Origin: Sinorhizobium sp. RAC02
Lineage (GTDB): Bacteria > Pseudomonadota > Alphaproteobacteria > Rhizobiales > Rhizobiaceae
DNA length: 64,000 bases
Reading direction: 5' to 3'
NCBI RefSeq assembly: GCF_001713395.1
Contig: NZ_CP016452.1
Span: forward strand, 1,488,001-1,552,000
Part shown: positions 53,358 to 63,094 of the stretch, one piece after another
Numbering within the stretch: the first letter of the stretch is position 1
How the letters are laid out: every line of letters begins with the position of its first letter
Notes under the pieces: model-generated
Database searches by the model: none
Told to the model about the DNA's origin: nothing
The model's input: the letters and a program-made list of their open reading frames with translations, nothing else
Program-made: the position numbers and the translations under genes

Positions 53358-54803
53358 ATGGGAAATATGAGGGACGGTCGGCGGACGACCGCAACCCTAC
53401 TGGCCATCGGTCTGGGGCTCGTGCCCGCTGCTGCAAGCGCCCAGGATCCGATGCTCCTGATCGACGAGCCTGGCCTGGAAGTGCGGCTACACTTTCAGGC
53501 GGGCGTCAATGTGGTGGCTGAGCAGAACCTGTTCTGGAACTTCGCCGATACCTTCGCACCGGAGGCCAATTTCGACAGCGATACGCGATGGCTCGAAGGG
53601 TATTTGATGCCCGGCATCAGCTTCACCGCGGATGCCGGCGACCTGCTGGCAATCTACGGAAAACTGTCCTTCGTCGCGTCGGGTACCCTTGGCACGGATG
53701 CCTTCGACGCGGGCGGCACAGGTGCCATCACGCTGGAAGACGGCTATCTCGGCCTGCGCTCCACGGCGGAAACCGGCCCTTTCTTCGATATTTCCCTCGG
53801 GCCGCGCCCGTTCAAGGCCGGAACAGGCATGCTCATCGCCAATGGCGGGTCGAGCGGCTTCGAACGCGGCGCCCTGAAGCTCGGGCCCCGCACGGCATGG
53901 GAACAGACGGCCCTCCTGCGGTTCGGCCAGGACGACGTGACCGCGACGGCCTTTTTCATCGACGCGAACGAACTCTCCGACACGGACAGCGGAACGAAGA
54001 TCGCCGGAGGCGACCTGCGCTATGAGACGGACGATGGACAGTATGGCGGCCTCACGATCGGGCATGTCCTGGAATCCAACTCGCCCTATCCGCGGGCTGC
54101 GGACGGCGGTATCGGCCCGCCGGTGATCATGCCGGGTGCGCGCGACGGGTTGAGCTTCGTCAACGCCTATGGCCGGACCCAGCCCTTCGATGGGGCGATG
54201 GCGGGGTTTTTCATCGGGGGCGACCTCGCCTACCAGTGGAATCCTGAGATCGACCTGCAGGCATGGGGCGGCCGCATCCAGATCGGCTATGTATTCGAGG
54301 AACTGTCCTGGGCGCCGACGATCGCCTACAGCTACCAGACCTTCTCCGGCGACGATCCTTCGACCTCACGCGTGGAGCGCTTCGACCCCCTGTACTATGA
54401 AGGCAATCCCAATGCCTGGTCGACGGGCACAAAGTCGTCCATGATGTTCCTCAATTCGAACGTCAACGCGCACCAGCTCAGCCTGCAGGTGAGGCCGACG
54501 GAGGCCGACACCTGGACGCTGCGCTATGCGCATATCCGCGCCAATGAACTGAACAGCCCGATCCAGTTCGGCCAGGGCACGCGCCTCGACATCATCGACG
54601 GTACACCCACCCCGATCGCCGGCGTGGGCGATTACCACCTCGCGGACGACGTCTATCTCGAATATTCGCGCGTCATCAATCCCAACACCTTTCTGACGGC
54701 CGGCGTCAGCATTTCCATTCCCGGCAAGGGCATGGATTCCCTGACCAAGGAAAATTCGCCGAACTGGCTTGGAGGCTTCGTCAATGTCATCGTCAATTTC
54801 TAA
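53358..54803 (+). CDS. Outer-membrane beta-barrel (alginate-export/porin-like)
   Basis: 481 residues. Signal peptide (TLLAIGLGLVPAAASAQD), many alternating beta-strands, and a C-terminal phenylalanine (NVIVNF) as expected of an outer-membrane barrel. It resembles the alginate-export porin family by eye. It overlaps the next gene by 20 bases, so the two are made together, suggesting that it brings a substrate to the secreted hydrolase. Confidence 0.8.
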   Translation: MGNMRDGRRTTATLLAIGLGLVPAAASAQDPMLLIDEPGLEVRLHFQAGVNVVAEQNLFWNFADTFAPEANFDSDTRWLEGYLMPGISFTADAGDLLAIYGKLSFVASGTLGTDAFDAGGTGAITLEDGYLGLRSTAETGPFFDISLGPRPFKAGTGMLIANGGSSGFERGALKLGPRTAWEQTALLRFGQDDVTATAFFIDANELSDTDSGTKIAGGDLRYETDDGQYGGLTIGHVLESNSPYPRAADGGIGPPVIMPGARDGLSFVNAYGRTQPFDGAMAGFFIGGDLAYQWNPEIDLQAWGGRIQIGYVFEELSWAPTIAYSYQTFSGDDPSTSRVERFDPLYYEGNPNAWSTGTKSSMMFLNSNVNAHQLSLQVRPTEADTWTLRYAHIRANELNSPIQFGQGTRLDIIDGTPTPIAGVGDYHLADDVYLEYSRVINPNTFLTAGVSISIPGKGMDSLTKENSPNWLGGFVNVIVNF

Positions 54804-56124
54804 AACCCTGTCGGTCGCGCTCGCGGTCGCCCTGCCGGTTCTGGCATTGCCACACGGCGCCTCGGGCCAGGACGCCGCCCCGCTTTCGGCGGAGCAGTCA
54901 GACCCTCGCACCCTCGGCTGGATGCAGGGCTTTCCACCCTCGGCAGACAAGATCATCCGCTTTTCGGACAGCGACTATTTCAGCTTCCCGAAATCGCGCT
55001 GGACGGTCTGCCATTTCCGCCAGCTGATGCCGACGACCAATGTGAGCCGCGGCCTCGGCGCGCCGACGATGCTCGAACGGAAGATCGATCCCGCCATCGA
55101 CGGCGTCACCTTCCGCCCGACCGGCGCCGACCAGGACATGACCTGGCTGCAATCGCTCTCGGCCAATTACACGGACGGCATCGTGGTGCTGCACAAGGGC
55201 GTGCTCGTCTATGAGCACTATTCCGGTTGCCTCACGGAGGCGGGGCAGCACGGCGCCATGTCGGTGACGAAATCGCTGACTGGCCTTCTCGGCGAAGTTC
55301 TGGTTGCCGAAGGCGCGCTCGACGACAAGGTCAAGGTCGCGACCGTCGTTCCCGAACTTGCGCAAAGCGCCTTCGGCGACGCGACGATACGGCAAGTGCT
55401 CGATATGACGACGGGCCTGCGCTACAGCGAGGATTATGCCGACCCCAATGCCGACGTGTGGATCTACTCGGCCGCCGGCAATCCCCTTCCCAAGCCCGAG
55501 GGTTACACCGGCCCCCGCAGCTATTTCGACTACCTGAAGACGGTGGTGAAGCAGGGCGAACACGGTCCGGCCTTCGGTTACAAGACGATCAACAGCGATG
55601 CGCTTGGCTGGATCATCGCACGCATCTCGGGAAAATCGGTGGCGGACCTGTTGTCGGAGCGGATCTGGAGCAAGATCGGCGCCGAGCAAGACGCCTACTA
55701 CACAGTCGATTCCACCGGCACGCCCTTCGCAGGCGGCGGCCTGAACGCCGGCCTGCGCGACATGGCGCGCATCGGCCAGCTGCTGCTCGATGGCGGCATG
55801 GCAGGTGGCCAGCGCCTCATCCCGCAGAAGGCGATCGATAGCATCCGCGCCGGTGGCGACAAGGCGGCCTTCGAGAAGGGCGGCTACCCGGCGCTGAAGG
55901 GTTGGAGCTATCGCGCGATGTGGTGGATCACGCACAATGCAAACGGCGCCTTCATGGCGCGCGGCGTGCACGGCCAGGCGATCTACATCGACCCCACTGC
56001 CGAGATGGTCATCGCCCGCTTCTCCTCGCACCCCGTCGCCGGCAACGCCGCCAATGACCCGACATCGCTGCCGGCCTACGAGGCGGTGGCCCGCCACCTG
56101 ATCGAGCAACCGACAACGCCGTGA
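54784..56124 (+). CDS. Secreted serine hydrolase (NylB/beta-lactamase-like)
   Basis: 446 residues. Signal peptide ending ASGQDA. Catalytic SxxK in SVTKSLTGLL; GYKTINSDALGWII and TPFAGGGLNAGLRDMARIG are typical of the 6-aminohexanoate-oligomer hydrolase branch of class C beta-lactamase folds. ATG 54784 lies in the end of the barrel gene with GGAGG upstream. Periplasmic or exported; acts on an amide or ester, substrate unknown. A second NylB-like enzyme occurs at 27678 but lacks a signal peptide. Confidence 0.85.
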   Translation: MSSSISKTLSVALAVALPVLALPHGASGQDAAPLSAEQSDPRTLGWMQGFPPSADKIIRFSDSDYFSFPKSRWTVCHFRQLMPTTNVSRGLGAPTMLERKIDPAIDGVTFRPTGADQDMTWLQSLSANYTDGIVVLHKGVLVYEHYSGCLTEAGQHGAMSVTKSLTGLLGEVLVAEGALDDKVKVATVVPELAQSAFGDATIRQVLDMTTGLRYSEDYADPNADVWIYSAAGNPLPKPEGYTGPRSYFDYLKTVVKQGEHGPAFGYKTINSDALGWIIARISGKSVADLLSERIWSKIGAEQDAYYTVDSTGTPFAGGGLNAGLRDMARIGQLLLDGGMAGGQRLIPQKAIDSIRAGGDKAAFEKGGYPALKGWSYRAMWWITHNANGAFMARGVHGQAIYIDPTAEMVIARFSSHPVAGNAANDPTSLPAYEAVARHLIEQPTTP

Positions 56125-56217
56125 CGTCGGCCCGATCGGCAACACGTCGAACGGGCTGGTCCTGTCGGGATCGCGGATCCCGTGCTAGGTCTCCTTGAAA
56201 AGACAAGGGGAAAGAAC

Positions 56218-56988
56218 GTGGCGGCAAGATCCGGCGCAGCGGGCGCCTATGTCGACCTGTGGCATTCGGGCCTCGCCGAGGCCGTGGCGGCGCTCGGGGA
56301 ACCTGCATTTCCCGAGGCGCTGGAGCGTTCGCTTCGTCATCTTGTCTCCTTCGAGATGATGAACGGCTTTGCCTATGCCCCGGGCGGCAAGGCCTTCGAC
56401 CTCGACAATGCGCGCATTGTCGGCGACCGCACCACCATCGTCGACCACTATCTCGCCGGCGCCTATATCCTTGACCCGTTCTACGATGCGGTGCGCTCCG
56501 GGCGCGACGGCGTGCTGGTCATGCGGCGCCTGGCACCGGATCGTTTTGCCGAGACGGAGTATTACCGCCGCCACTACCGGGCGACGGGCATCGTCGACGA
56601 GATCGGCTTCATCCTGAAGCTGCGCCATGCCGATGCGGTGCTCTCGCTCTCGCGCATGGGAGATGCGAGGCCCTTTTCCAACCGGGACATCACCCGACTG
56701 GAAAGCGCGGCGCCTCTCCTCAAGGCACTGGCGGAACGCCATTGGCGTGAGCGCTTCACCCTGCCGGGGGAAGACGAACGGGCGGCGCCGACGATCAGCC
56801 ATCCCCTGCTTTCCAAACGGGAGCTGGAGATCGTGACCCTCATTCTCAAGGGTCATTCGAGCTACTCCATCGCCGCCACGCTTGGCCTTTCGCCCAACAC
56901 CGTCAAGGTCCACCGCCGCCAGGCCTATGCCAAGCTCACCATTTCCAGCCAGGCGGAACTGTTTCATCTCTTCCTCAGCCGGCGCTAG
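56218..56988 (+). CDS. LuxR-family transcriptional regulator
   Basis: 256 residues. C-terminal LuxR helix-turn-helix (LSKRELEIVTLILKGHSSYSIAATLGLSPNTVKVHRRQAYAKL), N-terminal unknown sensor-like domain that is not an obvious autoinducer-binding or receiver domain. GTG 56218 has an excellent AGGGGAAAG site; the frame could begin at 56182. It follows the porin/hydrolase pair and converges on the permease gene. Confidence 0.88.
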   Translation: MAARSGAAGAYVDLWHSGLAEAVAALGEPAFPEALERSLRHLVSFEMMNGFAYAPGGKAFDLDNARIVGDRTTIVDHYLAGAYILDPFYDAVRSGRDGVLVMRRLAPDRFAETEYYRRHYRATGIVDEIGFILKLRHADAVLSLSRMGDARPFSNRDITRLESAAPLLKALAERHWRERFTLPGEDERAAPTISHPLLSKRELEIVTLILKGHSSYSIAATLGLSPNTVKVHRRQAYAKLTISSQAELFHLFLSRR

Positions 56989-57001
56989 GCAATTCCGGCA
57001 A

Positions 57002-58333
57002 TCATTCCTGAAATTCCACTTCCGGCGGAGCAAGCTGGAAGAAGCGCGTAAGATAGGCAAGGTAACCGACACCGATCACCAGCCAGATGACGCCGAGAAG
57101 TTTGGCGTGGCCATCGAGGTTCCACAGCAGGAACAGGTCGCAGAGCGCCCCGGCCGCGGGAACCACGAGCCCTAGGACCGGGCCAAGCGGCCGGACGATG
57201 GCATTGCCCTTGAGATAGAGCGCAATGACCGAGACGTTGACGGCGGTGAAGGCGAGGAACGCACCAAAATTGATGAAGGAGGTGGAGGTCGTCACGTCCA
57301 GCGTCAGGGCCAAGAGGCCGACGATGCCGACGAAGACGAGGTTGAGCACGGGCGTGCGCCATTTCTCATGCAACTGGCCAAAGATGCTGGCCGGCAGCAC
57401 GCCGTCACGGCCCATGGCGAAGAGCAGCCGGCCGACGCTTGCCTGCGCCGCGAGGCCGGAGGTGAACTGGGCGACCACAAGCGTTGCCAGAAACACGGTA
57501 ACGAAGAGATCGCCGCCGATCATCAGCGCGATTTCCGAGGCGGCCGAATCCACCGCAGTGAATTCACCGCCCGGATGGGCAAGCTGCGTCATATAGGCGG
57601 AACCGGTGAAAATGAGCCCCCCGATGACCGCGATGATCATGATCGCCTTCGGCATGGTGCGCGTCGGATCGCGGGTTTCTTCTGTCAAGGTCGAGACGGC
57701 ATCGAAGCCGAGGAACGAATAGGCCGCGATCGCCGCACCGGCGACGGAGGCGCTGAACGGCACCCCGGGTTCGAAGAACGGCCGCACAGAGGCGAGCCCG
57801 CCGACGCCGTTGAGCGCCACGACATAGCGCGCGGCAAGCGCAAGAAAGATGAACAGCACGGAAAGCTGAACCAGCATCAGCACGACATTCACCCGGTTGG
57901 CAAAGGCGATGCCGATGACGTTGACGGCCGTCGTCAGAACGATGAAGCCGACGATCCAGAGCCAGGCTGGCACCGCCGGGAAGGCGGCCGTCAGATAGGC
58001 CGCACCGATCAACCAGATGACCATGGGCAGGAAGAAGTAATCGAGCAGCACCGCCCAGCCGACGAGGAAGCCGGCGCCCGGATTCAACGATCTTCGCGCA
58101 TAGCTATAGCCGGATCCGGCGACCGGATAGACTTTTGCCATGATGCCGTAGCTTGCCGCCGTCAGGAAAATCGCCAGCGCCGCGATGAAGTAGGCCATCG
58201 CCGTGGTTCCCTGGCTCGCCGATGCCAGGGCGCCGAACGTGCCGAACACGATCATCGGCGTCATATAGGCAAGGCCGAACAATACGACGGACCACAAGCC
58301 AAGGGTCCGGTCGAGTTTGATAGTCTGCGTCAT
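57002..58333 (-). CDS. APC-family amino-acid/amine permease
   Basis: About 443 residues with twelve membrane helices. Conserved motifs YPVAGSGYSYAR (helix 2-3) and SFLGFDAVSTLTEETRDP are those of APC amino-acid/polyamine symporters. ATG 58333 follows GGAGGGGAGC. Divergent from the oxidoreductase operon at 58659. Substrate unknown. Confidence 0.9.
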   Translation of the reverse strand: MTQTIKLDRTLGLWSVVLFGLAYMTPMIVFGTFGALASASQGTTAMAYFIAALAIFLTAASYGIMAKVYPVAGSGYSYARRSLNPGAGFLVGWAVLLDYFFLPMVIWLIGAAYLTAAFPAVPAWLWIVGFIVLTTAVNVIGIAFANRVNVVLMLVQLSVLFIFLALAARYVVALNGVGGLASVRPFFEPGVPFSASVAGAAIAAYSFLGFDAVSTLTEETRDPTRTMPKAIMIIAVIGGLIFTGSAYMTQLAHPGGEFTAVDSAASEIALMIGGDLFVTVFLATLVVAQFTSGLAAQASVGRLLFAMGRDGVLPASIFGQLHEKWRTPVLNLVFVGIVGLLALTLDVTTSTSFINFGAFLAFTAVNVSVIALYLKGNAIVRPLGPVLGLVVPAAGALCDLFLLWNLDGHAKLLGVIWLVIGVGYLAYLTRFFQLAPPEVEFQE

Positions 58334-58658
58334 GCTCCCCTCCTCCAAATAACGATGTGAAGGGTCAAGGAAGATAGCGGTGAAGCCAATAACCCCAGGG
58401 TACTATATGCTGTCACATGCTGCACCGATGCCGCTGAACAATCCAGCTCGGCGTCCATGCCGGCTGGCCGCGCAATGCCCCGGGGCTCATCTCGACCCCG
58501 GAGCCTCAGCCCCCGGCCGCTGTCACACGCATTTGACTTGATCCGCCAACACCGAACCGCCTTAATCCTCTCTTTCGCTCAGTCCCTTTTCATCTTCGAC
58601 TGACGCCATATGTCTTTGACGATAAGCCCGCCCCCACTCGGCTCCTTTGGAAGGAAGC
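58334..58658. promoter_or_regulatory. Divergent gap between permease and oxidoreductase operon
   Basis: About 325 bases carrying both promoters. No open frame of interest and no site I would name. Confidence 0.45.
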
Positions 58659-59123
58659 ATGGACATGGTGACTTTCACGCTCAATGGAAAACAACGCAGT
58701 TTCGATGGGGATCCCGATACGCCACTTTTGTGGGTCATCCGGGATTTCGAGAAGTTGACAGGCACGAAATACGGGTGCGGCGTCGCACAGTGCGGGGCTT
58801 GCACCGTGCATCTCGACGGCATGCCGCGGCGCTCCTGCATCACGCCGATTGCGATGATCGATGGCTCGGACGTGGTGACGATCGAAGGAATTTCAGGCAA
58901 GGAGGCGCAAGCCGTCCAGACCGCCTGGACGGGGCTCGACGTGCCGCAATGCGGCTACTGTCAATCCGGCCAGATCATGTCGGCGGTGGCTCTCTTGCAG
59001 ATGGTGCCCAAGCCGAGCGACGATGAGATCGACGGCGCCATGACCGGAAATCTCTGTCGATGCGCCACCTACCATCGCATTCGCGCGGCCATCCACAATG
59101 CCGCCAATTCGATGGAGGGTTGA
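58659..59123 (+). CDS. iorA: (2Fe-2S) subunit of an isoquinoline-1-oxidoreductase-type enzyme
   Basis: 154 residues. Two [2Fe-2S] domains: [15 protein letters not shown] near the start and CGYCQSG...[11 protein letters not shown] near the end. It passes electrons from the molybdenum subunit. GGAAGGAAGC precedes ATG 58659. The next gene starts 3 bases after its stop. Confidence 0.92.
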   Translation: MDMVTFTLNGKQRSFDGDPDTPLLWVIRDFEKLTGTKYGCGVAQCGACTVHLDGMPRRSCITPIAMIDGSDVVTIEGISGKEAQAVQTAWTGLDVPQCGYCQSGQIMSAVALLQMVPKPSDDEIDGAMTGNLCRCATYHRIRAAIHNAANSMEG

Positions 59124-59126
59124 GCG

Positions 59127-61280
59127 ATGACAATCCACGACATCACAACCACCCGTCGCGGTTTCCTCGCCGGAGCCGGCCTTGTCATCAGCGTGGCGAT
59201 CGCGCCGAAATTCCTTTCGGCCGCACCAACGGGCGTTCCCGCCGGCGGCGCAGCCGAGCTCGTGCCGATGAACGCTTTCGTCAAGATCGGCACGGACGAC
59301 ACCGTCACCGTGCTGTCAAAACATATCGAGTTCGGCCAGGGGCCTTTCACAGGGCTGGCGACGCTTGTCGCGGAAGAGCTCGATGCCGACTGGAGCCAGA
59401 TGCGCGCGGTCCACTCGCCGACGGACAACAAAATCTACGCCAATCTCGCCTTCGGCCTGCAGGGCACGGGCGGGTCAAGCTCGATTGCCAATGCCTATGA
59501 GCAGATGCGCAAGGCGGGTGCCACCGCGCGCGCCATGCTCATCGCCGCCGCTGCCGAGGAATGGAACGTGCCGGCGACGGAAATCACCGTCGAGAAAGGC
59601 CGGCTGAAACATGTCGGATCGTCCAGGGAAAGCGGCTTCGGCGCCTTCGCGGACAAGGCCGCGACACAGACGGTGCCTGAGGATCCGAAACTGAAGGATT
59701 CCAAGGACTTCGTTTTGATCGGAACGGACCTGCCGAAACTCGACACCGTTGGCAAGACCAACGGCACGGCGATCTTCACGCTCGATATCACGCCGGAGAG
59801 CCTGCTCACGGCCGTCGTTGCCCATCCCAAGCATTTTGGCGCGACGGTGAAATCCTTCAACGACGGCGAGGCCCGCAAGGTGCGCGGTGTGGTTGACGTC
59901 AAGCAGATCCCGCAGGGCATAGCGGTCTATGCGGACAATACCTTTTCGGCGCTGAAGGGGCGCGATGCGCTCCAGATCGAATGGGACCTCGCCAAGGCGG
60001 AAACCCGGTCCTCGGCGGAACTGGCCGCCGAATATATCAGGCACTTCAAGGAGCCGGGCCTCGAGGCCACGAATACCGGCAATGTCGACGAGGCCTTCCG
60101 GCAGGACGGGCTCCAGACGGTGGAAGCCGAAATCGTATTTCCCTTCCTCGCCCATGCACCCATGGAGCCGCTCGACGCCGTGTTCATCAAGGCGGCGGAC
60201 GGCTCCGTCGATATCTACAACGGCGCACAGTTCCCGGGCTTCGACCAGCAGGTGGCGGCAGAAATCCTCAAGCTGGACGAATCGAAGGTCCGCGTGAACA
60301 CGCAGCTCGCGGGCGGCAGTTTCGGCCGCAAGGCGCAGTTCGGCTCACCCTATATGCAGGAAGCCGCGATGGTGTATGCGGCGATCGGCGGCGACCGTCC
60401 GCTCAAGCACATGTGGACCCGCGAGGACGATATCCAGGGCGGGTTCTACCGCCCGATGTATGCCCACAGGATGCGCGGCGCGATCGATGCCGAGGGCCGG
60501 ATCACGGCCTGGGAGCAGGTCATCGTCGGCCAGTCGATCATGGCCAAGGCGGACCTCGATTCCACCTCGGTGGAGGGAGCCTCGAACCTGCCCTACCGCA
60601 TCCCTAACCTGAAGGTCACCTCGCACAATGTGACGCTCCCGATCCCACCGCTCTGGTGGCGCTCCGTCGGGCATACCCATACCGGCTTCGCCGTCGAGAC
60701 CTTCGTCGATGAGCTGCTGGCGCGTGTGGGCCGCGACCCGGTGGAAGGCAGGCTTGCGCTTCTCGACAAAGAGTCGCGCCATGCCGGCGTTCTGCGCAAG
60801 GCGGCCGAGATGGCGGACTGGGGATCGACCCCGCCGGAGGGGCGAGCCCGCGGCGTGGCGGTCGTCGAAAGCTTCGGTTCGTTCGTCGCGCAGGTGGCGG
60901 AGGTCTCAGTCGGGTCCGATGGCGCACCACGCGTCCACAAAGTGTGGTGCGCGGTCGATTGTGGCGTCGCCGTCAACCCCAACATCATCAAGGCTCAGAT
61001 GGAGGGCGGCATCGGCTACGGGCTGGGCGCCGTGCTCTTCGACGCCATCACCCTTGGCAAGGGCGGGCGGATCATGCAGTCGAATTTCCACGACTACCGT
61101 TCGATCCGCATCAACGAAATGCCCGATATCGCGGTGGAGATTATCAGGTCTGCGGAAAGTCCGACCGGTGTCGGCGAACCCGGCGTGCCTCCCGTGGGGC
61201 CGGCGGTCGCCAATGCGTGGCGAAAGCTGACAAACGCTCCCGTGCGTCAGCTTCCCATCGTCAGTCTCATTTCCGCGTGA
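59127..61280 (+). CDS. iorB: Molybdopterin subunit of an isoquinoline-1-oxidoreductase-type enzyme
   Basis: 717 residues. A twin-arginine signal (TTRRGFLAGAG) marks it for folded export, with molybdenum cofactor and the small iron-sulfur subunit likely carried along. GGSFGRKAQ and PMEPLDAVF fit the IorB branch of the aldehyde/xanthine oxidoreductase family, which hydroxylates N-heterocycles or oxidises aldehydes. Substrate unknown. Confidence 0.9.
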   Translation: MTIHDITTTRRGFLAGAGLVISVAIAPKFLSAAPTGVPAGGAAELVPMNAFVKIGTDDTVTVLSKHIEFGQGPFTGLATLVAEELDADWSQMRAVHSPTDNKIYANLAFGLQGTGGSSSIANAYEQMRKAGATARAMLIAAAAEEWNVPATEITVEKGRLKHVGSSRESGFGAFADKAATQTVPEDPKLKDSKDFVLIGTDLPKLDTVGKTNGTAIFTLDITPESLLTAVVAHPKHFGATVKSFNDGEARKVRGVVDVKQIPQGIAVYADNTFSALKGRDALQIEWDLAKAETRSSAELAAEYIRHFKEPGLEATNTGNVDEAFRQDGLQTVEAEIVFPFLAHAPMEPLDAVFIKAADGSVDIYNGAQFPGFDQQVAAEILKLDESKVRVNTQLAGGSFGRKAQFGSPYMQEAAMVYAAIGGDRPLKHMWTREDDIQGGFYRPMYAHRMRGAIDAEGRITAWEQVIVGQSIMAKADLDSTSVEGASNLPYRIPNLKVTSHNVTLPIPPLWWRSVGHTHTGFAVETFVDELLARVGRDPVEGRLALLDKESRHAGVLRKAAEMADWGSTPPEGRARGVAVVESFGSFVAQVAEVSVGSDGAPRVHKVWCAVDCGVAVNPNIIKAQMEGGIGYGLGAVLFDAITLGKGGRIMQSNFHDYRSIRINEMPDIAVEIIRSAESPTGVGEPGVPPVGPAVANAWRKLTNAPVRQLPIVSLISA

Positions 61281-61293
61281 GGGATACCGTCAG

Positions 61294-61935
61294 ATGAAAA
61301 TCAAACTTCTCTTTTCGGGTGTCGCGGCACACTGTCTTATCGTCGGCGCGGGCATCCTGCTCGCTCCGGCGGTCGTGGCGCAAAACACCAATTCGCTGCG
61401 TCCCGCAGAATCCTTCCAGTCGATTTCCGACGAACGGGCGCGCTCGCTCGCCCTCTTCGAGGAAGCCGGCAAGGTCATCCAGCATCCGCGATGTATCAAC
61501 TGTCATCCGGCGACGGACCGCCCGCTGCAAGGCATGTCGATGCATCCGCACCAGCCGCCGGTCTTCCGCGGCGACGGCGGCATGGGCCTCGTGGGCATGC
61601 AGTGCAACACCTGCCACAGCGAACAGAACACGCCGGTCATCGGCCAGGCGGATACCCTGAAGAGCATACCCGGCAATCCCGCCTGGCATCTCGCCCCCAT
61701 CGAGATGGCCTGGGAAGGCAAGACGCTTGGCCAAATCTGCACGCAGTTGAAGGACCCGGCGCGCAACGGCGACAAGACCATGGTCGAAATCGTCGAGCAT
61801 ATGGCGAAGGACGACCTGGTCGGATGGGGATGGCATCCCGGCGATGGCCGCGAACCGGCCCCGGGCACACAGGAAGAGTTCGGAAAGATCATCCAGGCGT
61901 GGGTCGATACCGGGGCGATCTGTCCGCCTGGATAA
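61294..61935 (+). CDS. Dihaem c-type cytochrome-like subunit
   Basis: 213 residues with a Sec signal peptide (cleavage near VVAQNT) and two CxxCH haem sites (CINCH, CNTCH). It begins 13 bases after the molybdenum subunit and probably accepts its electrons in the periplasm. Confidence 0.88.
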   Translation: MKIKLLFSGVAAHCLIVGAGILLAPAVVAQNTNSLRPAESFQSISDERARSLALFEEAGKVIQHPRCINCHPATDRPLQGMSMHPHQPPVFRGDGGMGLVGMQCNTCHSEQNTPVIGQADTLKSIPGNPAWHLAPIEMAWEGKTLGQICTQLKDPARNGDKTMVEIVEHMAKDDLVGWGWHPGDGREPAPGTQEEFGKIIQAWVDTGAICPPG

Positions 61936-62037
61936 AGGGAAGCCGGCGTAAAGATGCGATTGCAAAGGCCTGCTGCACGTTCGCCCTACGGTTCAGGATG
62001 GGGCGAATACGGCTTGGAAGGCTGCCTCACCGCAGGA

Positions 62038-62985
62038 TCATGCGGTGAGAGCGGCTGGAGGCTGTGAACTCAGGGCCTGTGCGACCGCGATCCTCGCCAT
62101 TTCGAGCGCAGCCTCACGGGTCTTTGCAGCGGCGATGAAGCGGCCGTTGTGGCAGAATGTTGCGCCGGCAACGCCGCAGGCGGTTTCGAGATCCTGACCG
62201 GTAAGGCCGGCCCAGGCCGCCGGCAGATCGGCGCGCAGTTCAAACCCTTCGCTCGACCGCCGAACGCCTGTCAGGCACCAGTCGGTGTCGCGTGGATGGA
62301 CGACAAAGAGGATATGGTCCGCGCCTGCCTTTACGATCGCCGGCCGGAAGGGCATTCCCATAGGAAGCTCCAGCACCTGGCCATCTCCCGTCGCCTCTAT
62401 CGCCTGGCGCACGATCGATTGTGCCCGCAGCTTCGCGGCACTCTGCCTTATGCTCGCTTCCACGAAACTGCGCGCAATCAAAAGCGCGTCGTGGAATGCA
62501 AGGTTGTCCGCATCCGGCTCCGTCTCGTCGAAGACGGGCTTCAGCGTCTCCAGAAGGACGGGCAGCGTCAGCTTGGCCATTGCGCCGGCGGTCGATGGGC
62601 TCAAAGCGCCGTTGTCCATGAGATCGACCGGCAAGACGAAGTCCGCATCGAAGCCCGCATGAACGGTTTCGATATCCTCGGCCGGAACACCGAAAGCAGC
62701 GAGATAGTCCCGCCCGAACCGGCGCCAGATCAGGCCGAAGGAACTGAACGGCTGGCCGTCATCGCGCAGCGGTGCCCCGCGCTGATGGTGATCGAAAATC
62801 CCGGCATCCGGATCGTAGGCCCCGCCGACATCGTAGATAATCCTGTCGGTGCCCGGCGTGATCCATTCCGGCGCCCGGCTGCGGATCAGGCGTGCAGCGG
62901 GAAACAGGCGCGTCAGGACGACACTCGACAGAAGTTCATCCGCGTGGAAGCCCCCGGAATGCGTGACGAGAAATTCTGGGGTCAT
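62038..62985 (-). CDS. MYG1 family metal-dependent hydrolase
   Basis: 315 residues. HSGGFHADELLSS and DHHQRGAP are the DHH-like metal motifs of the MYG1/UPF0160 family, in eukaryotes an RNA exonuclease. ATG 62985 is chosen over a TTG at 62994. Its role here is unknown; converges on the cytochrome gene. Confidence 0.9.
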   Translation of the reverse strand: MTPEFLVTHSGGFHADELLSSVVLTRLFPAARLIRSRAPEWITPGTDRIIYDVGGAYDPDAGIFDHHQRGAPLRDDGQPFSSFGLIWRRFGRDYLAAFGVPAEDIETVHAGFDADFVLPVDLMDNGALSPSTAGAMAKLTLPVLLETLKPVFDETEPDADNLAFHDALLIARSFVEASIRQSAAKLRAQSIVRQAIEATGDGQVLELPMGMPFRPAIVKAGADHILFVVHPRDTDWCLTGVRRSSEGFELRADLPAAWAGLTGQDLETACGVAGATFCHNGRFIAAAKTREAALEMARIAVAQALSSQPPAALTA

Positions 62986-63094
62986 ACCGGTCAAACTTTC
63001 GGAAATTTTGCGGATACGTTCGAGTACGTTCGATATCGACTCGATCGCCTCAATTCAAGACACCTATGGCCGCTCCCGACGTGATGTCCGATGA

